NCBI GenBank assembly: GCA_016192065.1 | Contig: JACPUX010000077.1 | Location: 1 to 64,000 of the forward strand | Direction of reading: 5' to 3' | DNA from: Betaproteobacteria bacterium | GTDB lineage: Bacteria; Pseudomonadota; Gammaproteobacteria; Burkholderiales; Casimicrobiaceae | Length of the DNA: 64,000 nt | Part shown: positions 36,052-43,938 of the stretch, piece by piece | Layout: each line of letters opens with the position of its first letter | Position numbering within the stretch: the first letter of the stretch is position 1 | The notes under the pieces: model-generated | What the model saw: only the letters and a program-made list of their open reading frames with translations | What the model was told of the DNA's origin: nothing | Databases searched by the model: none | Position numbers and translations under genes: made by a program

Positions 36052-37298
36052 ACCTGCACGCCGCCGAAGTATCGGCCCTCGCTGAAATCATCGCCCGTTT
36101 GGAAAGTTTTGCGCAGCCGGCCGATCTGGTGCTGCGCACGTATTTCCGCGAACATCCCAAGCTTGGCCAGAAAGAGCGCGCACGGCTTGCCGAAACCGCT
36201 TTCGGCTGGTTGCGGCGCAAGCGTTCACTCAATGCCCTGGCTGGCGACGAGGCGCGCGCCAACGCCATTCTCGCCTTGAATCGCATTGCCGGCTTGTCCG
36301 TGCGAGAACTCGCCGCCGCGCTTTCGGCAAGGGAAAGCACCTGGCTGCGGGAGCGCCTCGCGCAAGCACCCGCGCCCGCCCCGGCGCTTCAGGCGGAGCT
36401 GCCAGATTGGCTCTACCTGCGACTCGCCAGCCAATGGGGCGTCGCCGAATGCCAGGCCTTCGCGCATTACTCACAGCAGCCGGCTGCACTCGACCTGCGC
36501 GTAAATACCCAAATCACCACCCGTGAGGACTTGCAGGCGGCCCTCGCGGCCACCAGCATCCAAAGCGAGTTCACGCCCTACTCCCCCCTGGGCCTGCGAA
36601 TTTCCGGCAAGCCGGCGCTCCAGAATCACCCGCTGTTCCGGGCCGGGCATTTCGAGGTGCAAGACGAAGGCAGCCAGCTCGTCACCATGCTGTTGAACCC
36701 CGGGCGCCACCAGTTGGTGGTTGATTTTTGCGCCGGAGCCGGGGGCAAGACGCTGGCCCTGGCCGCGGCGATGCGCGGCCAAGGACAGATCTTCGCCTTC
36801 GATTTGGCCGAAAGGCGGCTGCGCAGCTTGCGCGAGCGCGTAACCCGCGGCACTTTCTCCAACGTCCAACCGTGGCAGATCGCCGACGAAAACGATCCCA
36901 AGCTCGCGCGCCTCGCCGCCAAGGCCGATAAAGTCCTGGTGGACGCGCCCTGCAGCGGTTTTGGAACCTTGCGGCGCAATCCCGACTTGAAATGGCGCCA
37001 TGCCGAAACCGCCGTCACCGAACTGGCGAGAAAGCAAGCGCGCATCCTGAGCGCCGCGGCGCGGCTGGTGAAACCTGGAGGACGTCTGGTCTACGCCACT
37101 TGCAGCATCCTCGCCGAGGAAAACGAAGCGGTCGTCGAGGGATTCCTGCGCGAGCAGCCGGGCTTCCGGCTGCAATCAGCGGCGGAAATTCTGGCGCACG
37201 CCAAAATCAAGCTCGATACCGGTGTGTTCCTGCAGCTCTTGCCCCAGCGCCACGGCTGCGACGGTTTCTTCGCGGCGGTACTGCGGCGTCAGGAATAA
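36048..37298 (+). CDS. NOP2/Sun-family RNA (cytosine-C5) methyltransferase, RsmB-like
   Basis: A 416-residue SAM-dependent enzyme that methylates cytosine C5 in RNA, most likely rRNA. The SAM site is DFCAGAGGKTLALA. The two Cys of the mechanism are C302 in DAPCSGFG and C352 in YATCSI. The N-terminal third is a RsmB/NusB-like helical region. The ATG overlaps the DUF3108 stop (ATGA). It could be RsmB itself or a paralogue, because RsmB proper is usually beside fmt. Confidence 0.9.
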   Translation: MNLHAAEVSALAEIIARLESFAQPADLVLRTYFREHPKLGQKERARLAETAFGWLRRKRSLNALAGDEARANAILALNRIAGLSVRELAAALSARESTWLRERLAQAPAPAPALQAELPDWLYLRLASQWGVAECQAFAHYSQQPAALDLRVNTQITTREDLQAALAATSIQSEFTPYSPLGLRISGKPALQNHPLFRAGHFEVQDEGSQLVTMLLNPGRHQLVVDFCAGAGGKTLALAAAMRGQGQIFAFDLAERRLRSLRERVTRGTFSNVQPWQIADENDPKLARLAAKADKVLVDAPCSGFGTLRRNPDLKWRHAETAVTELARKQARILSAAARLVKPGGRLVYATCSILAEENEAVVEGFLREQPGFRLQSAAEILAHAKIKLDTGVFLQLLPQRHGCDGFFAAVLRRQE

Positions 37299-37340
37299 AG
37301 CGGCAAGCGCGCCGACCAGGCGCGCCTGTGGAGCTCCACC

Positions 37341-37369
37341 AAAAGCAAAACCCGCCATATAGGCGGGTT
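37341..37369 (-). terminator. Rho-independent terminator of rpmB-rpmG
   Basis: On the minus strand AACCCGCC, a five-base loop and GGCGGGTT lead into TTGCTTTT, 22 bp beyond the rpmG stop. It may also slow plus-strand transcription coming from the methyltransferase gene. Confidence 0.88.
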
Positions 37370-37390
37370 CCGGGGCTCGGCGAAGCCTGC

Positions 37391-37546
37391 TTACTTCAGC
37401 TTCACTTCCTTGTAAGCCACATGCTTGCGCGCCACGGGATCGAATTTCTTGATCTCCATTTTTTCCGGCATGGTGCGTTTGTTCTTGGTCGTGGTGTAGA
37501 AATGACCGGTACCGGCGGTCGATTCGAGCTTGATCTTTTCACGCAT
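37391..37546 (-). CDS. rpmG: Ribosomal protein bL33
   Basis: A 51-residue basic protein, [20 protein letters not shown] onward, typical of bL33 of the large subunit. It lacks CxxC pairs, so it is the zinc-independent form. It lies 20 bp after rpmB and is followed by a terminator. Confidence 0.97.
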   Translation of the reverse strand: MREKIKLESTAGTGHFYTTTKNKRTMPEKMEIKKFDPVARKHVAYKEVKLK

Positions 37547-37566
37547 GGCGGTTTCCTCGATTCAGA

Positions 37567-37803
37567 TCAGGCGGCTTCGCCGCGGGCGCGCAATTGCGCG
37601 AGCACCACGTCGATCCCCTTCTTGTCGATGGTGCGCAGCGCGGCGTTGGTCAGGCGCAAGGAAACCCAACGGCTTTCACTTTCCACCCAGAAACGGCGGC
37701 GCTGCAGATTTGGCAGAAAGCGCCGTTTGGTCTTGTTGTTGGCGTGGGAAACATTGTTGCCCACCATCGGGCCTTTGCCCGTAATTTCACAAACGCGCGA
37801 CAT
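37567..37803 (-). CDS. rpmB: Ribosomal protein bL28
   Basis: A 78-residue large-subunit protein starting [20 protein letters not shown] at 37803, nearly collinear with E. coli L28 including KRRFLPNL and the end [11 protein letters not shown]. First gene of the rpmB-rpmG operon. Confidence 0.98.
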   Translation of the reverse strand: MSRVCEITGKGPMVGNNVSHANNKTKRRFLPNLQRRRFWVESESRWVSLRLTNAALRTIDKKGIDVVLAQLRARGEAA

Positions 37804-38180
37804 GCTGACACCCGATCGGACTTGTAAAAAGCCGTGCATCATACCAAATGCTTGCCCGGCAGGCAAGCCAAACTCCTGATCGCCTCAGATATGCGGCCAA
37901 CCGACCGTTCGGGGTCGAACCCGCATGACTCAACGCAGCGTCGTCCGGACGGACTAGGCGCCGCCGCCATGGGCGACCCCGCCTTGCCGGTTGGCGATGC
38001 TTTTCTGGGACGTCGGGGAGACGCTGGTCCACTCGGAATCCGTCATGCCACCGAAAGCCGGAATTCCGGAGATTCAACAAACTGAGCTGCGACCTATGCT
38101 GGTGTGACCGATTGAGTCAGCGCTTCTTTTGCCCAACGGTCGGGGCCGGCTCCTCACACTTCCGGTCACGCCCGGCTGGT
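37804..38180. other. Intergenic region between rpmB and radC
   Basis: 377 bp holding the rpmB promoter region on its left side and a degenerate dispersed repeat at 38039-38071. A short GGGTTCGACCCC palindrome near 37915 is not part of a tRNA. No gene is supported. Confidence 0.5.
38039..38071. repeat. Degenerate CGTCATTCC-type intergenic repeat (copy 1)
   Basis: The sequence reads CGTCATGCCACCGAAAGCCG and then GAATTCCGG. It matches the widespread proteobacterial repeat with the core CGTCATTCC-GCGAA-GC-GGAATCCAG. Related relics lie at 41016-41078 and 53353-53420. Confidence 0.6.
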
Positions 38181-38855
38181 TCAGATCAAACCCCGCTCCG
38201 CCAGCGAAACGACGCTCGTTCCGGCGACGATCAAATGGTCGTGCACGCGAACTTCCACCAGCGCCAAGGCACTCTTGAGTGCCTGGGTCAGCATTTCATC
38301 GGCACGGCTGGGTTCGGCCACGCCCGAAGGATGGTTGTGCGCGAAGATCACCGCGGCGGCATTGTGGGCCAGCGCTTGCTTTACCACCTCGCGGGGATAG
38401 ACGCTGGTCTGGGTCAGGGTGCCGCGGAACAACTCCTCCGCCGCAATGAGCCGATTCTGGGCGTCGAGCATGAGGGCCAGGAAGACTTCGTGCGGCCGCG
38501 CCGCGAGGGTGAGACGCAAGTAGTCGCGCACCGCCGCGGGCGAGGCCAGGGTATCCTTGGCGGCGGCATGCTCGGCCAGCACCCGCCGGGCGAGTTCCAG
38601 CACCGCCTGGAGCTGAGCGTATTTGGCTGGCCCCAAGCCCCTGGCCGCGCACACTTCGGCGGCCGTAGCGGCGAAGAGCGCCTGCAGGCCGCCGAAGCGG
38701 CCCAAGAGGGTGCGTGCGAGGCTCACCGCGCTCTGACCGGGAACGCCGGTGCGCAAGAATATCGCCAGCAATTCGGCATCGGACAAGACCGCGGCACCGG
38801 AGGCCAGGAGGCGCTCACGGGGACGTTCGGTGGCGGGCCAATCGCGAATGGGCAT
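38181..38855 (-). CDS. radC: RadC/JAB-domain protein
   Basis: A 224-residue protein with an N-terminal helix-hairpin-helix region ([22 protein letters not shown]) and a C-terminal JAB metalloprotease-like domain with the metal motif HNHPSG and downstream Asp (SRADEMLT). The old link with DNA repair is not established; the biochemical role is unknown. It is divergent from coaBC, a frequent arrangement. Confidence 0.95.
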   Translation of the reverse strand: MPIRDWPATERPRERLLASGAAVLSDAELLAIFLRTGVPGQSAVSLARTLLGRFGGLQALFAATAAEVCAARGLGPAKYAQLQAVLELARRVLAEHAAAKDTLASPAAVRDYLRLTLAARPHEVFLALMLDAQNRLIAAEELFRGTLTQTSVYPREVVKQALAHNAAAVIFAHNHPSGVAEPSRADEMLTQALKSALALVEVRVHDHLIVAGTSVVSLAERGLI

Positions 38856-38920
38856 CGGAACCTAGGCAGGCGGGCGAAGGCCATATTAAACTGCCGACCA
38901 TCCTTCCGTGGAAGACTGGT

Positions 38921-40153
38921 GTGAACATTCTACATAGTGGCCACCCGCTGACGCGCATCGGCCTGGGCGTAACCGGAGGCATCGCCGCGTACAAAGCGGC
39001 CGAGCTTACCCGGTTGTGGGTGAAGCGGGGCTTGAGCGTACAGGTGCTGATGACCGAGGCGGCGACCCGTTTCGTGACGCCCACCACCTTTCAGGCGCTA
39101 TCCGGAAAACCAGTTTTCACCGACCTTTGGGATGCGCGCCCGGCCAACGCCATGGGCCACATCGAACTGGGCCGGGAGGTCGATGCGCTGGTGGTGGCAC
39201 CGGCCAGCGCCAACTTCCTTGCCCGTTTGGCGCAGGGTTTTACCGACGATCTCTTGAGCACCGTCTGCCTGGCCCGCGAGTGCCCGCTGCTGGTGGCGCC
39301 GGCCATGAATCGCCAGATGTGGGCGAACCCGGCGACCCAACGCAACGTGGCGCGTCTGCGCGACGACGGCGTGGTGTTCCTAGGGCCGGCCTGGGGCGAT
39401 CAGGCTTGTGGCGAAGTGGGCGAGGGGCGAATGCTGGAGGCCGAAGAGATCGTCGCTGCGGTCGAATTCTGGGCACAGCCCAAGATTCTGGCCGGGCGGC
39501 GGGTGCTCTTGACCGCCGGACCCACCTTCGAAGCGATCGATCCGGTGCGCGGCATCACCAACCTGAGCTCCGGGAAAATGGGCTACGCCCTGGCGCGGGC
39601 GGCGGCGCAAGCCGGCGCCGAAGTGACCTTGGTGAGCGGGCCGGTGGGTCTGCCCACGCCAGCAGGAGTACAACGCATCGATGTGCGCAGCGCCGCGGAT
39701 ATGCTCGCCGCAGTCGAGGACGTAAGCGCCCGCAGCGAGATCTTCATCGCCGTGGCGGCGGTGGCCGACTACACGCCGACGGCACCCTTACCGGAGAAGC
39801 TGAAAAAATCCACCGTGGCGCTGCAGCTCGAACTCATGCCCACGGTGGATATCCTGGCAAGAATCGCCGCCGGAAGCAATCCGCCCTTCTGCGTCGGGTT
39901 CGCCGCCGAGAGCGAGCGCGTGCTCGAGTTCGCCGAGGCCAAGCGCCGCCGCAAGAAGCTGCCACTCATCATCGCCAACAACGCCCGCGACGCCATCGGC
40001 AGTGACGACAACGAAGTCACCCTGCTCGATGCGGCTGGCGCACACGCCCTGCCGCGACTGCCCAAGGAGGCGCTGGCGCGCCGCCTGATCGAGGAGATCG
40101 CGCGACGGTACCTGGCGGTACGAGGCGCAGCTCCGGACCGAGGCACCCCTTGA
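38921..40153 (+). CDS. coaBC: Bifunctional phosphopantothenoylcysteine decarboxylase/synthetase
   Basis: A 410-residue coenzyme A biosynthesis enzyme. The GTG at 38921 (GGAAGA upstream) gives the family length. The FMN-dependent CoaC half has VTGGIAAYKAAEL, active-site His in MGHIELG, PAMNRQMW and the Cys of QACGEVGEGRM. The CoaB half begins at TAGPTFEAIDPVRGITN, which includes the nucleotide-binding loop, and continues with the Lys-rich segment PEKLKKS. It starts a coaBC-dut-chelatase operon. Confidence 0.96.
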   Translation: MNILHSGHPLTRIGLGVTGGIAAYKAAELTRLWVKRGLSVQVLMTEAATRFVTPTTFQALSGKPVFTDLWDARPANAMGHIELGREVDALVVAPASANFLARLAQGFTDDLLSTVCLARECPLLVAPAMNRQMWANPATQRNVARLRDDGVVFLGPAWGDQACGEVGEGRMLEAEEIVAAVEFWAQPKILAGRRVLLTAGPTFEAIDPVRGITNLSSGKMGYALARAAAQAGAEVTLVSGPVGLPTPAGVQRIDVRSAADMLAAVEDVSARSEIFIAVAAVADYTPTAPLPEKLKKSTVALQLELMPTVDILARIAAGSNPPFCVGFAAESERVLEFAEAKRRRKKLPLIIANNARDAIGSDDNEVTLLDAAGAHALPRLPKEALARRLIEEIARRYLAVRGAAPDRGTP

Positions 40154-40177
40154 ACACTTCCATCATACGAGCGAAGC

Positions 40178-40627
40178 ATGCCCACCATTGACCTGCGCGT
40201 CCTAGACCCGCGTCTTCACGACTATCTGCCCGCCTACGCCACCCCGGGAGCGGCCGGCCTCGACCTGCGCGCCTGCCTCGACGCCCCGCTCGCGCTCGCG
40301 CCGGGAGACGCGGCGCTGATCCCCACGGGGCTCGCCATGCATATCGCCGACCCCGGCCTCGCCGCCATGATCCTGCCGCGCTCGGGCCTGGGGCACCAAC
40401 ACGGCATCGTACTGGGCAACCTGGTGGGACTGATCGATTCCGACTACCAGGGCCCCCTGCTGGTGTCCTGCTGGAACCGGGGCAAGGATGACTTCGTGAT
40501 TCAGCCCTTCGAGCGAATCGCGCAGATGATCCTCGTGCCAGTGGTGCAGGCGCGGTTTCAGGTGGTCGCCGAGTTCGCGCAGAGTGCGCGCGGAGCGGGC
40601 GGATTTGGGAGTACCGGGAGGCATTAG
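40178..40627 (+). CDS. dut: dUTP diphosphatase
   Basis: A 149-residue trimeric dUTPase that makes dUMP and keeps uracil out of DNA. The five motifs are present: [42 protein letters not shown] and the C-terminal [11 protein letters not shown] arm that closes the active site. It lies 24 bp after coaBC, as in many proteobacteria. Confidence 0.98.
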   Translation: MPTIDLRVLDPRLHDYLPAYATPGAAGLDLRACLDAPLALAPGDAALIPTGLAMHIADPGLAAMILPRSGLGHQHGIVLGNLVGLIDSDYQGPLLVSCWNRGKDDFVIQPFERIAQMILVPVVQARFQVVAEFAQSARGAGGFGSTGRH

Positions 40628-40629
40628 CG

Positions 40630-40995
40630 ATGCGCCAGGGGATTCTGCTTTTCGCCCATGGAGCACGCGATCCCGCGTGGGCGACCCCATTTCAGGCACT
40701 GGCGCAGGAGCTGCGTGACCAAGTAGGACCAGTGCCGGTCGAACTCGCCTTTCTCGAACGAATGGCGCCGGATTTTCCTACCACGGTCGCGAGTTTGAGT
40801 TCCGCCGGCTGCACTGAGATTCTGGTTTGCTTGCTGTTTCTCGCCTCCGGCCGACATCTGGCGGAAGACCTCCCGGCGCTGCTTAAGGGGGCGAAGGCTG
40901 CCCATCCCGAGGTGGCAATCCGGGTCACGGAAGCGCTTGGAGAAAGCGCGGAAATTCGCGCGGCGGTCAGCGCCTGGATCCTCCGCCAACTCTAG
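40630..40995 (+). CDS. CbiX/SirB-type sirohydrochlorin chelatase
   Basis: A 121-residue single-domain chelatase. The N-terminal LLFAHGARDPAW carries the metal-binding His10, and FLASGRHLAEDLP carries the second His. Such short proteins work as dimers and insert cobalt, nickel or iron into sirohydrochlorin-type tetrapyrroles. The gene follows dut by two bases. Which metal is used cannot be read from the sequence. Confidence 0.88.
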   Translation: MRQGILLFAHGARDPAWATPFQALAQELRDQVGPVPVELAFLERMAPDFPTTVASLSSAGCTEILVCLLFLASGRHLAEDLPALLKGAKAAHPEVAIRVTEALGESAEIRAAVSAWILRQL

Positions 40996-41406
40996 GGAAG
41001 CACGAATTCCAACTGTCGCAGCGGTGAAGGCCGGGGTCCAGGTCATTGAAGGTCATGGATTCCGGCTCTCGCCGGAACAAAGGCCCCCCAATGGGCCAGC
41101 CTCTCCCGCGCCGTTTTCAGGCAGGGCTCGCGCCCCGCGTGAACAGGCGTGAGCTCGGGCCAAGAAGGCCTACCTTGCTGCGTTCCGCGGCGTCCCTGAT
41201 GCAGGCGGAAGACGCCGGGCGCCCGGTTCCCCCAGCACCGCGTTCCATCTTCAGGGCCCAATCCACCCCGCGCCCGAAACGACCGCACCGGCCACGACGC
41301 CTTAGGCAAGCGTCCCGTTCGGCCGGGCACATGACCGTTCGCTGCGGCAGCATGCACCGAGGGATGCCGGTCAATCCTGCCGCGTTTGCGCCGAACACCT
41401 AAAACG
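40996..41406. other. Intergenic region with a degenerate repeat
   Basis: About 410 bp between the chelatase gene and the pilin terminator. The left end holds a CGTCATTCC-type relic at 41016-41078. The rest is GC-rich with no supported gene. A stretch near 41160-41200 (minus strand) loosely recalls an SRP RNA hairpin but fails on stem pairing. Confidence 0.45.
41016..41078. repeat. Degenerate CGTCATTCC-type intergenic repeat (copy 2)
   Basis: GTGAAGGCCGGGGTCCAGGT and, in the opposite sense, GGATTCCGGCTCTCGCCGGA form two facing arms of the same repeat family as 38039-38071 and 53353-53420. Confidence 0.6.
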
Positions 41407-41436
41407 AAAAGCCCTGCCAGATCTGGCAGGGCTTTT
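41407..41436. terminator. Bidirectional terminator after the pilin gene
   Basis: A perfect 30-bp palindrome: AAAAGCCCTGCCAGA and its complement, with A-run and T-run at the ends. It terminates the minus-strand pilin transcript and could equally stop plus-strand transcription from the coaBC-dut side. Confidence 0.93.
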
Positions 41437-41483
41437 CTTGAACCAGCCCAAGGGCACAAGCCCCTAGACTATCCTAGGGATTA

Positions 41484-41900
41484 CTAGCGACATTCGGCAG
41501 GAAGGTACTTGTCCGGGTCAGCCGATGAGCAGGTCCAGGCGATCGTCCCGTCAACATTTAATGCCGGGGTAAACGTCAGTACGACGCCCTTCGCAACCGC
41601 ATTACCCGTTACGGCAATTACGCCGGTAGCGTCCGTGCAGGTGCTGGAAGCGGTGTTCTTGGTGGCTGCCGTGACCACAGAAACGCCAGCACAAGAACCT
41701 GCGCCAATCGCGGCATTGTTAGCAATGTTCTCACCAACCGTCGCCTTCATTCCCGACGCAAGGACCGCCAGTTCCGCAACGCGGCTGCGAACCGTATAGT
41801 CTTGATACGCCGGCAGCGCGATCGCCGCCAAGATGCCGATAATCGCGACCACGATCATCAGTTCGATCAGGGTAAAACCCTTTTGCAAACGCTTTTTCAT
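41484..41900 (-). CDS. pilA: Type IV pilin
   Basis: A 138-residue prepilin starting at 41900 behind AAGGAG. The leader MKKRLQKG is cut before [20 protein letters not shown], the class IVa motif with Phe at +1 and Glu at +5. The globular part is Ala/Thr/Val-rich with one Cys pair near the C-terminus ([15 protein letters not shown]) forming the D-loop, and another upstream. It is the major subunit of pili used for twitching, adhesion or DNA uptake. No other pil gene is nearby. A consensus sigma-54 promoter precedes it and a palindromic terminator follows, so it is a single regulated unit. Confidence 0.95.
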   Translation of the reverse strand: MKKRLQKGFTLIELMIVVAIIGILAAIALPAYQDYTVRSRVAELAVLASGMKATVGENIANNAAIGAGSCAGVSVVTAATKNTASSTCTDATGVIAVTGNAVAKGVVLTFTPALNVDGTIAWTCSSADPDKYLPAECR

Positions 41901-41954
41901 GTCGAATCTCCTTGGTTGATGGGCAAGCACTTCAATTCTGTGCGGGGATGTCTA

Positions 41955-41970
41955 AGCAACCAGCGTGCCA
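41955..41970 (-). promoter_or_regulatory. Sigma-54 (RpoN) promoter of pilA
   Basis: On the minus strand TGGCACGCTGGTTGCT matches the sigma-54 consensus TGGCACG-N4-TTGCW at every fixed position. The start is expected near 41943, about 43 nt before the ATG. This implies control by an enhancer-binding activator such as PilR. Confidence 0.92.
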
Positions 41971-42403
41971 GGGCTCCGATCAGGTTCGTCTTCGACCCGG
42001 CAGGCGGCGACCGCGCCCGCATTTCACAGGCATTGCTGCCGTTTGGGCATTCTAGCCCCATGACAATGGGTTAGGGAAGCCCCAACCCAGGCGAGCCGGC
42101 GAACCGGAGGTCTGGCTTGGTTTATGAACCTGGGGGCCGCCCCCCACCAAAACGGCGTCGGCAGCAGCCAGAATCCCGGCGTGGGCCGCGAGGATCGCCA
42201 ATGCCACGGTCCCTGGCATCTGCAGACGGCTCAGCTGCGTACTCGACAGCCGGCAGGCTCTGAGAGAGTGGGGGCTTACACCATGCCTTGTCGGCGGGAA
42301 CCGCGACCTTACGTCGGCGCCGGAAGATCAGAGGTTGGGGCGGCTGTGCCCGCGTCGCTGACTCTGGTGGCCTCGGAGGTGCCGCAAAACGTCAGCAATT
42401 GCC
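41971..42403. other. Region upstream of the pilA promoter
   Basis: About 430 bp between the sigma-54 promoter and the FHA gene stop. It is long enough to hold activator-binding sites for pilA and the tail of the FHA transcript. No gene or clear hairpin terminator is seen. Confidence 0.45.
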
Positions 42404-43069
42404 CTATTGCCGCCCCTCTTGCGCGGCGCCCTCAAGTCGCAGTTCCATCCGGACCCCGCTCAACTCGATGACATCATTGGTGAACAGCGGATAGGGCGCG
42501 CCCAACATGGCCTTGCCGTTGACCGAGGGCGGGTCGGCACCTTCGAGCTGGGCGAGAAAATAGCCGTGCGGCCGACGGGTGATCGTGATCACAGCCTTGC
42601 CGACTTTGCCAAGAGAGGTGGTTTCCCGTTCGAGCAGGATCTGTTTCCCCGCATTCGGGCCATTGGCGATGCGCAGAATGGCGGAAGGCGCAACCGGCGG
42701 GGCGGGTTCACCGGATATGATGCCGACCGAGGACTCGGTGGCGTCCACCGCGGCGGTGGTGGCCACACTGAGCGGCGCGCCCTCGGCGAGCTGATAGACC
42801 ATCTTGTGGCGCCCCACCTCGATCACATCATCGTCGCGTAAGAAGTGCCGCTTGATCTGCCGGCCGTTGACGTAGGTGCCGTTGGTGCTGTCGAGGTCTT
42901 CGACGAAGGAATCGGGCGGAATGGTCAGGATGGCGGCATGCTCCGCACTGACCGCCAGGTTGGTCAGAACGATGTCGCAGGCGCCGCGCCGGCCAATGGT
43001 AAAGCGGTCCTTGGTCAGGGCGAAATCTCGGGTCGTGCCGTCTTCCAAGTGCAGGACGATTTTCGCCAT
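42404..43069 (-). CDS. Protein with two FHA domains
   Basis: A 221-residue cytoplasmic protein. The first FHA domain (about 20-95) is complete: FTIGRRGACDIVL, SAEHA and STNGTYVNG contain the Arg, Ser, His and Asn contacts that bind phosphothreonine. The second (about 130-215) is recognisable but degenerate (SLGKVGKAVITITRR, PPSVNGKAM). It most likely reads phosphorylated targets of the Ser/Thr kinase encoded two genes upstream. It ends the three-gene kinase-phosphatase-FHA operon. Confidence 0.93.
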   Translation of the reverse strand: MAKIVLHLEDGTTRDFALTKDRFTIGRRGACDIVLTNLAVSAEHAAILTIPPDSFVEDLDSTNGTYVNGRQIKRHFLRDDDVIEVGRHKMVYQLAEGAPLSVATTAAVDATESSVGIISGEPAPPVAPSAILRIANGPNAGKQILLERETTSLGKVGKAVITITRRPHGYFLAQLEGADPPSVNGKAMLGAPYPLFTNDVIELSGVRMELRLEGAAQEGRQ

Positions 43070-43094
43070 GCCGGTGTTTCCTCCTCAAGCTCTG

Positions 43095-43922
43095 TTAGGA
43101 ATGGCCGGGCAGCCAACGCTGCCACCAGGGGTCCGCTTGCAAGAATCCGGCCGGAACCCGCAGCAAGATCACTGAAACATTGTCGCGCCCACCGCGCGCA
43201 TTGGCCTCCGCAACCAGGTGCGCGGCAATATCTTGGGTCGGCGCTTCGCCGTGTCCGATAATACTGCGCAAATCGTCGGCTTCGAGCATGTCGGTGAGGC
43301 CGTCGGAGCACAGCAGGAACAGGTCGCCCTCATCGAGCGCGTATTCGCCGACTTCGACTTCAATCTCCGGGTCAATGCCCAGGGCGCGGGTGAGCAGGCT
43401 GCGATAGGTCGAACGCCGGGCCTCGTCCTCGGTGAGGATGCCGCTTTCCACCTGCTCCTGAAGAAAGGAATGGTCGCGGGTGAGTTGCTCCAGTACTCCT
43501 TTGCGCCAGCGATACAGGCGCGAATCACCGACGTGGCCGACACAGATCTTGCCCCAATGGAACAGCGCGACCACCACGGTGGTCCCCATGCCGGCGCATT
43601 CCGCCTGGGTCGCCGCTGCTTCCAGGATGCCACGGTTGGCCAGAACCACCTGTTCCTCGACCAGTTTCGCGGCCGCGCCGCGCGCCCCCGGTAGCTCGCC
43701 GCGAGCGGCGGGCTTTTCCAGCGGGAGCCGATTCATGAGCCCCTGGCTGATGAGATTAACCGCCAGTCCGCTTGCCACCTCGCCTGCGTTGTAGCCGCCC
43801 ATGCCATCCGCGAGTACCGCAATCCCGGCCTCGAGGTCGAGAAAGACCGCGTCTTCGTTATGCGCACGCACTTGCCCACAATCGCTCAGCGCCGCGCCTT
43901 CCAGGACGATCCTTTCGGCCAT
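43095..43922 (-). CDS. PP2C-family Ser/Thr protein phosphatase
   Basis: A 275-residue soluble Mg/Mn-dependent phosphatase. SDCGQVRAHNEDAVF, LADGMGGYNAGEVAS, GMGTTVVVALF, GHVGDSRLYRW, and the final GGRDNVSVIL are the PP2C motifs with all metal-binding Asp residues. The start is the ATG at 43922. It should reverse the action of the kinase whose gene ends 16 bp upstream; this is the prkC-prpC pattern of many bacteria. Confidence 0.95.
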   Translation of the reverse strand: MAERIVLEGAALSDCGQVRAHNEDAVFLDLEAGIAVLADGMGGYNAGEVASGLAVNLISQGLMNRLPLEKPAARGELPGARGAAAKLVEEQVVLANRGILEAAATQAECAGMGTTVVVALFHWGKICVGHVGDSRLYRWRKGVLEQLTRDHSFLQEQVESGILTEDEARRSTYRSLLTRALGIDPEIEVEVGEYALDEGDLFLLCSDGLTDMLEADDLRSIIGHGEAPTQDIAAHLVAEANARGGRDNVSVILLRVPAGFLQADPWWQRWLPGHS

Positions 43923-43938
43923 CAATGGCCCCGCGTTT

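Noticed and set aside
37895..37935. T-arm-like GGGTTCGACCCC suggesting a tRNA
   Set aside because: No acceptor stem, D arm or anticodon arm can be built around it.
41150..41220. SRP RNA-like sequence on the minus strand (CAGGGACGCCGCGGAACGCA)
   Set aside because: The symmetric loop bases are suggestive, but the stem around a GGAA loop cannot pair beyond two base pairs.
42124..42471. 115-codon plus-strand frame between pilA and the FHA gene
   Set aside because: Overlaps the FHA gene end in antisense, composition like random GC-rich DNA, no ribosome site.
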